From the NCBI GenBank assembly GCA_002369155.1, contig DFEM01000061.1, positions 1 through 20,367 on the forward strand: DNA of 20,367 bases, read 5' to 3'. Every line of letters starts with the position of its first letter. The first letter of the stretch is position 1. The translations under genes were made by a program, and so were the position numbers. Below, in pieces: positions 14,637 through 20,367 of this stretch. Origin of the DNA: Lachnospiraceae bacterium UBA3802 (GTDB lineage: Bacteria; Bacillota; Clostridia; Lachnospirales; Lachnospiraceae). A model generated the notes under the pieces. It was given only the letters and a program-made list of their open reading frames with translations, was not told the origin of the DNA and made no database searches.

Positions 14637-16163
14637 ATGGAAAAGTTAATTAAAGATGCTCATGATGAGATATCTCGCGATTATAACAAATTCATAGAGA
14701 ACAGCCGTATCAAAGTTAACAAATATCTTAACTTCGTTCTCTGGTTTTTTATTTTGACCGGGCCGCTTATCGCACTCGGAGTTTATTTTGATATTTACAA
14801 AGACATATCTTATTACACTTGCATTGTCATTTCCGTTGTAATGTTTTTAATGTCGGGAATTCATTTTCTTATTCTCAAAAAATTCCCCGCTTCCATTACT
14901 ACAAGCATGTTTGCTCTTTTGGCATTGGATATTCTGATTGTTTATATGGCACTTTTCCATGTGAAGATTTATCTTACATGGTTCCTTGTTCCTCTGCTTG
15001 CAATCCTTCTGGTAGACAAAAAATTATTTATTATATCTTCCGTGCTTAATTATGCCCTGATGGTTATGACGACTGCTTTGACAGCCCCTTATTATGCGGC
15101 GATGCAGACAGAGTATGCTACTCCGAAGGCTTATTTCCTGGATGTTATCGGAGGCTTTTCAATCGAGAGTTCCATAATGGTATTAAGCGGATTTACAATC
15201 GTTCATTTGACCGTTAACTTCTTAAGGGACCTCACAAAGCAACATTTGGAAATCAAAAAACATGAAATCGAGATGCAGGAAAAGATGAGAATTCTGGACT
15301 CCATGGCTGAAATCTACGATAATGTAAATCTTCTTGATTTTAACACAAGTACAGAGATGTCTCTTCGTGACAAGAATCAGACCAAGCACGGCATAGATAT
15401 GACCAAGCAGACACATACTTTGATGAACCAGAAAATCAAAAATAAGGTTATGCCCGATCAATTGGATGATTTCCTCGCATTTACGGATATTAAGACCGTC
15501 AGGTCCAGACTTGCTCAAAAGAAACTGATTTCTGCGGATTTTATCGACATTGTAAACGGATGGTTCAGAGCTCAGTATATTACCGTTGATTCAACATTGG
15601 ACGGAATTCCCAATTCGATAATTTATACAACACGAAACGTAGATGACGAAAAACGAAGAGAAGAACAGTTGATAAGGCTTTCTCTTACGGATGAACTTAC
15701 AAGACTTTACAACCGTCGATGCTTTGAAGAAGATCTGAAAGAATTCAGAAAACAGGGAATGAAAGACAATTTTGTCATGTTCTCAATTGACGTAAACGGC
15801 CTCAAAAAAGTTAATGACACGTTAGGCCATTCTGCAGGTGATGAGCTGATAAAAGGTGCCGCAGACTGCCTTGCTCTTTCGGCACGAGGCATCGGAAAGG
15901 TATACAGAACGGGCGGAGACGAATTCTTCATTATCGGTCATTCGGATAACCCTGTCGATGTTTGCGATGATATAAATAAAAAAGCCGGCGAATGGCACGG
16001 CGTATATTCTTCAGAAATGGCTTTGTCAGTCGGATATGCATCTCATAAAGATTATCCCGAGGCTTCAATTGATGAACTCGAAAGAAAAGCCGATGCAGAA
16101 ATGTACGATGCCAAAGAGCGTTATTACAAAGAAAAAGGCATCGACAGACGACGCCCTCAATAA
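14637..16163 (+). CDS. Membrane-bound diguanylate cyclase (6 TM - PAS-like - GGDEF)
   Basis: A 508-residue protein that probably makes cyclic di-GMP. About six membrane helices fill residues 30-195, followed by a helical linker and a PAS-like region (about 220-340). The GGDEF domain has SLTDELTRLYNRRCF, the metal aspartate D385 in IDVNGLKKVND, and an intact RTGGDEFF signature at 426-430. The inhibitory I-site, normally RxxD five residues before GGDEF, reads RGIG here. The aspartate is missing, so product inhibition is probably weak. GAGGTG lies 5-6 bases before the ATG. It is the only clear plus-strand gene in the window. It is transcribed away from the AGCS gene and meets the EamA gene tail to tail with no gap. 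What the membrane part senses is unknown. Confidence 0.93.
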   Translation: MEKLIKDAHDEISRDYNKFIENSRIKVNKYLNFVLWFFILTGPLIALGVYFDIYKDISYYTCIVISVVMFLMSGIHFLILKKFPASITTSMFALLALDILIVYMALFHVKIYLTWFLVPLLAILLVDKKLFIISSVLNYALMVMTTALTAPYYAAMQTEYATPKAYFLDVIGGFSIESSIMVLSGFTIVHLTVNFLRDLTKQHLEIKKHEIEMQEKMRILDSMAEIYDNVNLLDFNTSTEMSLRDKNQTKHGIDMTKQTHTLMNQKIKNKVMPDQLDDFLAFTDIKTVRSRLAQKKLISADFIDIVNGWFRAQYITVDSTLDGIPNSIIYTTRNVDDEKRREEQLIRLSLTDELTRLYNRRCFEEDLKEFRKQGMKDNFVMFSIDVNGLKKVNDTLGHSAGDELIKGAADCLALSARGIGKVYRTGGDEFFIIGHSDNPVDVCDDINKKAGEWHGVYSSEMALSVGYASHKDYPEASIDELERKADAEMYDAKERYYKEKGIDRRRPQ

Positions 16164-17057
16164 TCAATTCTTTTGCTTTATATTCAGGATAATTACCGCA
16201 GCAAGTATCAATAATATTCCAAGACCCGAAAGAAACGTAATCGGTTCTGAAAAAACAATAACTCCGACAAGCGTTGCAACAAGCGGCTCGATTGTAGCCA
16301 TAATTCCCGCTTTGCCGGCCTCCACATTTTCAAGGCCGAGTGTATAACAAAGAAACGGAATCACGGCCGTAATTACTGCGGTTAAAAAGCAAAATGCAAT
16401 CAGCATCAAAAGGTGTGTCGATGAAGAAAACTTTGATATCATATCAGCCGGACGACATATTACCCATGAACCGATTGATGCAATTATAAATGTATATGTT
16501 GTGACGGTATACGAAGAGTATTTTCTTAAAGCTATGGTTCCGAGTATGCTGTATAATCCGTATCCTATTCCCGATCCGAGACCCACAAGAATTCCAAAAG
16601 CCGATATCTTGGCACCCGATAATCCCGATACAAGAACACATCCTGCAAATGCTGCCGCAAGAGCAATTATTTTCTTTGCAGTCAGTTTCTCCTTGAAGAA
16701 TACTATTGACATTAACATTATCCATACGGGAGATGTATAAAGAAGAATTGCAGCTGTCGAAAGCGACATTAAATTAATGGCTGTAAAATAGCATATCGTA
16801 AAAAACAATATGCTTCCGAATCCCAGGCCCAGAAACAAGGGAATATCTTTGGGCGAAATCTTAAACCCTTTTCGATCTTTAATAAGCATAATTACGCAAA
16901 AAAATAAAGCCGCCAGTGTAAGTCGTATGGCAACAATCTGTATCGAATTGAAACCTTCCGCGGTAAGTCTGCGCACAAATATGCCCATGCTTCCCCAGAA
17001 GATTCCTGCAATTATAATCAGTACAGTTCCTATTCCCTGTCTGCCTTTGTCTTTCAT
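16164..17057 (-). CDS. EamA/DMT-family transporter
   Basis: A 297-residue membrane protein with ten hydrophobic helices in two EamA repeats. The first contains IAGIFWGSMGIFVRRL and TAAILLYTSPVWIMLMSIVFFKEKLT; the second contains GLGSGIGYGLYSILG and ATIEPLVATLVGVIVFSEPIT. This is the drug/metabolite transporter superfamily, whose members export or import amino acids, sugars or other metabolites. The ATG has only a poor ribosome site. However, a six-codon frame with a better site ends in a TGA that overlaps this ATG, so translation may depend on coupling. It is the third gene of a unit with the membrane protein and the GH127 gene, 21 bases after the latter. Its substrate cannot be told from sequence. 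Confidence 0.92.
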   Translation of the reverse strand: MKDKGRQGIGTVLIIIAGIFWGSMGIFVRRLTAEGFNSIQIVAIRLTLAALFFCVIMLIKDRKGFKISPKDIPLFLGLGFGSILFFTICYFTAINLMSLSTAAILLYTSPVWIMLMSIVFFKEKLTAKKIIALAAAFAGCVLVSGLSGAKISAFGILVGLGSGIGYGLYSILGTIALRKYSSYTVTTYTFIIASIGSWVICRPADMISKFSSSTHLLMLIAFCFLTAVITAVIPFLCYTLGLENVEAGKAGIMATIEPLVATLVGVIVFSEPITFLSGLGILLILAAVIILNIKQKN

Positions 17058-17074
17058 TTCTTTATACCAATCAT
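17054..17074 (-). CDS. Six-codon frame possibly coupling translation into the EamA gene
   Basis: ATG at 17072-17074 is preceded by AGAAAGG at a 7-base distance, reads MIGIKK, and stops at TGA (17054-17056). That stop overlaps the EamA start codon (ATGA). The peptide is unlikely to matter in itself; the frame may bring ribosomes to the poorly marked EamA start. It could also be chance. Confidence 0.3.
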   Translation of the reverse strand: MIGIKK

Positions 17075-17078
17075 CTTT

Positions 17079-18965
17079 TTACCTTTCTTTTAAATACCAG
17101 TAAATTCCGTATCTTAAATTACCTGTTTGATAATAAGGAATAAGAGGTAGGTTTATTTCTTCGAATTTACTGTTTGCCAATCCGGTCAGTATTATACCGT
17201 CTTTTTCTTTGTGGATGTAATTCTTAAAATTCTTTGAAAACGATTCCGGATTCTCGCCTTCGGGAAGCATCAGATACTCGTTATCCAAGACATTTCGCGT
17301 CGTCTTTGCATAGGTGATACTACCTTTATATGACTCATCAAATACCACTTTCCAGGCAGGTGCTTCCACATCGATTCCGGCATTCTCCGTGATGCCCCAT
17401 TTTTCATCCCCGAGCGGAATACATAAAACGAAAGGACCGTATGAAAAACCTTTTACACTCTTTTCATCCGTTAAGGATAAAAGGGTTATTTCCATCTCAA
17501 AATCAAGGCGGAATTCTGCGTTTCTTTTAAGAGATATTTCAAGATAATCTTCATTGTCCGGAAGAATCGAATCTCTGTTTTTTATCCATTTGGGAATTCG
17601 AAGTTTAATAGTTAATATTTCGGTATTTGCATCGGTCTTAAGAGATACTCTTCCCTCTTCAAAATTCACTCTGAATTCATACCGGGTGCCGCCAAGAACA
17701 AGGTCTGACGAAATCCACTGCGTAATTAAAACAGTCTTTTTGTCCAAAAAGTAAATCTTATCCGCAAATGATGCAAAGTCTTCCATGCCTGTTCCGACAC
17801 AGCACCAGAATGGATTGTCTTTCGGTTTTTCCGGAGAATAGAGTCTGTAATAGCCCGTACCCATGGGATTAAAATATGTATAGCCTCCGTTTGGGCCAAT
17901 CGATCCCAACCTGGCATTCCATAAAGTCGCCTCTGTATACTCCAGATATTTAACGTCTCCGGTCATTCTGAAAAGCAATGAGGAAAGTTTCATCATGTTA
18001 TAACAACAGCAGCTTTCGGCATTGCATTGCGTTCTGGATCCGTCAAACAGTCCGTCCGCGAAAAAGTGCTCCATGTCTCCGATGCCGCCTGTAGCATAAG
18101 TCTGATTGGCGATAACCGCATCCCAAAATCTTTTTGCAATATTTATACGTTTCGCATATTCAAGATTTTTGGTAGTCTCTTTTATTTCACCGGCCTTTTC
18201 AAAAGCAAGAGCACCTGTCAGATATCCTAAAATCTTAGGAATTGTCGCATTGGCATGTACACCCTTCATTCTGTTTACGAATCCAAGAAGTCGCTCGTAC
18301 AAATCCGGTTCGTCAAACACAACTGCCGCCTTAAGATATTCTTCTTTGCCGGTATGAATATAAAGCTGATAAAGCGTGTCATTCATTCCTCCGTATTCAA
18401 CGGAAAGGACCTTTTTTCTCGTCTCTTCATTCCAGGAAAGAACACGCTTTGAAACCCAGTTTGCGAGAGCGGTTGTTACTTCTTTGGCATCTTCGATTCG
18501 GGCAATTATCCACAAATCCAAAAGTCCGTTTAAAACCTTGTGAAGAGCATACCACGGAACCCATTGGTTGCCGTCTGCTTTCCCTTCAAGAATATCAAAT
18601 TGAATATACGGATTATTTTCATCCTGCACTGTAGATGCACTAAGGAATCCGCTGCCGATTTGTTTTTGACACTCTTTCAAACCTTCGATAATAATCTTTG
18701 CTTTCTCAATGCTTTTTTCATCATTTGCAGAAGCGATTCTCATTGCAAGCGCAGAAAAATAATGACCGATGGCATGGCCTGCAATAAGGCTGTTTTCCCA
18801 GCCGCCGTAAGGCTTCGCATCAGTCTTTATTCCGACGGTAATCCTGAATCCCGCAAGTACTCTTTCGGTATCCATTTCATCGATAAAGAGTGCATTCTTT
18901 TTTTCTGCCTCTCTCCATCTTTCATCAATTATTTTTATTGAATTCAAATCAAATTGTGAAATCAT
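17079..18965 (-). CDS. GH127-type beta-L-arabinofuranosidase (DUF1680)
   Basis: A 628-residue (alpha/alpha)6-barrel glycosidase. It starts in the family's usual way (FDLNSIKIIDERW) and continues with GGWENSLIAGHAIGHYFSALA and YGGMNDTLYQLY. The cysteine-glutamate zinc site typical of GH127 is visible: E317-x-C319 in AESCCCYNMMKLS, and C388-C389 in FWCCVGTGME, whose first cysteine is the nucleophile in HypBA1. E299 is the likely acid/base. There is no signal peptide, so it works in the cytoplasm on imported arabino-oligosaccharides. A TTG four codons upstream is a possible start, but the ATG at 18965 has GGGA 6 bases before it. It lies between a small membrane protein and an EamA transporter on the same transcript. 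GH146 is a close alternative family. Confidence 0.9.
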   Translation of the reverse strand: MISQFDLNSIKIIDERWREAEKKNALFIDEMDTERVLAGFRITVGIKTDAKPYGGWENSLIAGHAIGHYFSALAMRIASANDEKSIEKAKIIIEGLKECQKQIGSGFLSASTVQDENNPYIQFDILEGKADGNQWVPWYALHKVLNGLLDLWIIARIEDAKEVTTALANWVSKRVLSWNEETRKKVLSVEYGGMNDTLYQLYIHTGKEEYLKAAVVFDEPDLYERLLGFVNRMKGVHANATIPKILGYLTGALAFEKAGEIKETTKNLEYAKRINIAKRFWDAVIANQTYATGGIGDMEHFFADGLFDGSRTQCNAESCCCYNMMKLSSLLFRMTGDVKYLEYTEATLWNARLGSIGPNGGYTYFNPMGTGYYRLYSPEKPKDNPFWCCVGTGMEDFASFADKIYFLDKKTVLITQWISSDLVLGGTRYEFRVNFEEGRVSLKTDANTEILTIKLRIPKWIKNRDSILPDNEDYLEISLKRNAEFRLDFEMEITLLSLTDEKSVKGFSYGPFVLCIPLGDEKWGITENAGIDVEAPAWKVVFDESYKGSITYAKTTRNVLDNEYLMLPEGENPESFSKNFKNYIHKEKDGIILTGLANSKFEEINLPLIPYYQTGNLRYGIYWYLKER

Positions 18966-18986
18966 ATTCCATCCCAAATCATTACA

Positions 18987-19538
18987 TCAATGCATCCAAT
19001 AAGCCATACCCACAGCAGCAGAAATCAAGCCGGTAAAAACAAGAACAACCGCAATCCATATAAAAGTTGCTTTCTTCCCGTTTTTTCTTATTTCAAAAAA
19101 CGGGTAAGGTCCTTTAACTTTTTCCTTTGCATTTAAGATTCTCATGATTATTCCGTATACCAGTGTAATGATTAAAGGCATCGCCACAAAGTATATCTTC
19201 ACATGATTCTCCAAAAACAGATATGAAAAGATACTCAGAATCGGACAGAAAATATGCAGCACAAAATTTCTTCCGGTGAAGAGTCTGACTGTCTTTAATA
19301 TCGGAAGCAGCACAACGATTGTAATAATCATCGTAATTGCAAGCATGCTTGTTGCCGTGTATCTTATAATTTCTACAGGCATCTTCAATCCGAAAATAAC
19401 CAAAAGGAGGGATGATGCCATGCAGATACTGTTGGATATCTGTGTGTAGTAAATATATGGTTTTTCTTTTTTATTAAGAGAAATTGCAAGGCTTATAATC
19501 TCCGCAACAAGAATAATCAGGTTTATAATTCTTGCCAT
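18987..19538 (-). CDS. Small multi-pass membrane protein, Pr6Pr-like
   Basis: A 183-residue protein with five to six hydrophobic helices and short loops. The second helix begins YYTQISNSICMASSLLLV, a loop reads FTGRNFVLHIFCPILSIFSYLF, and near the end comes GPYPFFEIRKNGKK. These spacings resemble the Pr6Pr / FAR-17a/AIG1-like membrane family, but the match is from memory and weak. No catalytic residues can be named with confidence. An ATG seven codons upstream contains the ribosome site of the chosen start (AGGAGGG, 4-5 bases upstream), so the shorter form is right. It is the first gene of the unit leading to GH127 and EamA; its stop is 21 bases before the GH127 start. Function unknown. Confidence 0.8.
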   Translation of the reverse strand: MARIINLIILVAEIISLAISLNKKEKPYIYYTQISNSICMASSLLLVIFGLKMPVEIIRYTATSMLAITMIITIVVLLPILKTVRLFTGRNFVLHIFCPILSIFSYLFLENHVKIYFVAMPLIITLVYGIIMRILNAKEKVKGPYPFFEIRKNGKKATFIWIAVVLVFTGLISAAVGMAYWMH

Positions 19539-19574
19539 TGTTCCCTCCTGTAATTTCATTGTTTATGATTATAT

Positions 19575-19603
19575 ATAATATCTGTAATAATAATTCTTAT
19601 CAA
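19575..19603 (-). promoter_or_regulatory. Promoter of the membrane protein - GH127 - EamA unit
   Basis: Minus-strand TTGATA (19598-19603), 17 bases, TATTAT (19575-19580). A second TATAAT-like sequence lies just downstream. The start codon is about 30 bases beyond the predicted start point. Confidence 0.65.
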
Positions 19604-19645
19604 TAAAAAAGTAAAAGCTTCAAGCACTTTCAAAGATGCAAAATT

Positions 19646-19693
19646 ATCATAAAAAAGAACAAATCGTGAAGTTCATCACGATTCGTTCTTTTT
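19646..19693 (-). terminator. Intrinsic terminator after enolase (possibly bidirectional)
   Basis: A long stem of about 18 bp with one G-U pair (19652-19669 with 19676-19693) surrounds a six-base loop. It has A's on one side and T's on the other, so it can end transcription in both directions. It is about 60 bases after the enolase stop. Confidence 0.85.
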
Positions 19694-19725
19694 AATTACG
19701 GTTATTTTTTAAAGGGAGAAAATAT
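19653..19725 (-). repeat. 3'-flank repeat, copy 2 (after enolase)
   Basis: It shares AAAAGAACAAATC (19653-19665), TACGGTTATT (19697-19706), AAAGGGAG (19711-19718) and AAAATAT (19719-19725), in the same order, with the segment after the flavodoxin gene at 11696-11770. The hairpin interior differs between the copies. Confidence 0.55.
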
Positions 19726-19752
19726 TTATTGAAAACGTTTGGTTTCAATCAT

Positions 19753-20367
19753 TTATCTGTTAACATGAAAAGCATTCATCTTGGGATATACTGCGGATGC
19801 ACCGAGCTGTTCCTCGATTCTTAAGAGCTGGTTGTATTTAGCAACTCTCTCGCTTCTTGAAGGAGCACCGGTCTTAATCTGACATGTATTAAGAGCTACT
19901 GCAAGATCTGCGATTGTTGTATCTGCCGTTTCGCCGGAACGATGTGAAGAAATTGCCGTGTAACCTGCATTGTGAGCCATCTTGATTGCTTCAAGTGTTT
20001 CGGATACGGAACCGATCTGATTAAGCTTAATAAGGATTGAATTGCCGGCACCGAGTTTGATACCTTTTGCAAGTCTCTCTGTATTGGTAACGAAAAGATC
20101 GTCTCCTACAAGCTGAACTCTGTTGCCGATCTTTGCCGTCATTCTTTGCCAGCCTTCCCAGTCTTCTTCATCAAGACCGTCTTCGATGGAAATGATGGGA
20201 TATTTGTCTATAAGGCTTTCCCAGTGAGCAATAAGTTCATCGGATGTAAATTCTTTGCCTGACTTGGGCTGTTTGTAGAACTTATCATCAGCATTCCACC
20301 AGTCGGAAACAGCGGCATCCATGGCGATCATGAAGTCCTCACCAGGCTTGTAGCCGGCCTTCTCGAT
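19753..20367 (-). CDS. eno: Enolase, C-terminal part (cut by right edge)
   Basis: The last 204 residues of enolase, the glycolytic enzyme that turns 2-phosphoglycerate into PEP; about the first half lies beyond the edge. The frame is open to the first base pair of the window end. Active-site elements present are [14 protein letters not shown] and VGDDLFVTN (magnesium ligands), [15 protein letters not shown] (catalytic lysine), [10 protein letters not shown] and [11 protein letters not shown] (substrate lysine). The end, [11 protein letters not shown], is a normal enolase tail. Codon choice looks like a highly expressed gene. A strong terminator follows. Confidence 0.97.
   Translation of the reverse strand: MEKAGYKPGEDFMIAMDAAVSDWWNADDKFYKQPKSGKEFTSDELIAHWESLIDKYPIISIEDGLDEEDWEGWQRMTAKIGNRVQLVGDDLFVTNTERLAKGIKLGAGNSILIKLNQIGSVSETLEAIKMAHNAGYTAISSHRSGETADTTIADLAVALNTCQIKTGAPSRSERVAKYNQLLRIEEQLGASAVYPKMNAFHVNR

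Noticed and set aside
1..20367. CRISPR array, insertion sequence, prophage or integration site
   Set aside because: No spaced direct repeats, transposase, integrase or terminal inverted repeats were seen; gene content looks like ordinary chromosome.

Overview
The window looks like chromosomal DNA of a motile, anaerobic, low-GC Gram-positive bacterium of the Clostridia, most likely Lachnospiraceae (Butyrivibrio-like). The grounds are purine-rich AGGAGG ribosome sites, AT-rich TTGACA/TATAAT promoters, a FIST-EAL/MCP signalling set, a flavodoxin, an AGCS alanine carrier, a GH127 arabinofuranosidase and the style of the protein sequences. This is inference from gene content; no marker gene fixes the genus. 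Nearly all genes lie on the minus strand; the one clear plus-strand gene is a diguanylate cyclase.

Right to left, which is the direction of transcription: the C-terminal part of enolase runs in from the right edge and ends at a strong hairpin. Next is a three-gene unit with its own promoter: a 5- to 6-TM membrane protein, a cytoplasmic GH127 glycosidase and an EamA transporter. The plus-strand membrane diguanylate cyclase ends exactly where the EamA gene ends. Its start is divergent from an AGCS sodium:alanine symporter gene, followed by yqeY and then a flavodoxin whose promoter carries two related palindromes that look like metal-repressor operators.

The most notable part is 7.3-11.7 kb, a sulfur-assimilation operon of the protein-thiocarboxylate type: metY, cysE, a ThiS-like carrier, a ThiF/MoeB-like activating enzyme, a JAMM peptidase and a TusA-family protein, tightly spaced or overlapping. 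The carrier ends Gly-Gly-Gly-Arg, so its diglycine is blocked and would need trimming, for which the adjacent JAMM peptidase is the obvious candidate. The roughly 330-nt leader is unusual. A promoter with an inverted repeat over its -35 box is followed by a 33-codon leader peptide with five cysteines (two Cys-Cys pairs), then an intrinsic terminator, then an atypical tRNA-Cys(GCA) with two mismatched stem pairs, and finally metY. This looks like transcription attenuation by cysteine codons controlling both a cysteine tRNA and a cysteine/homocysteine operon.

Further left lie a free-standing ptsI and a signalling operon: a dCache-type chemoreceptor, a FIST-degenerate GGDEF-EAL protein, and a LacI-like ligand-binding protein cut by the left edge. 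Together with the diguanylate cyclase these give the window three sensory genes, two of them clearly linked to cyclic di-GMP.
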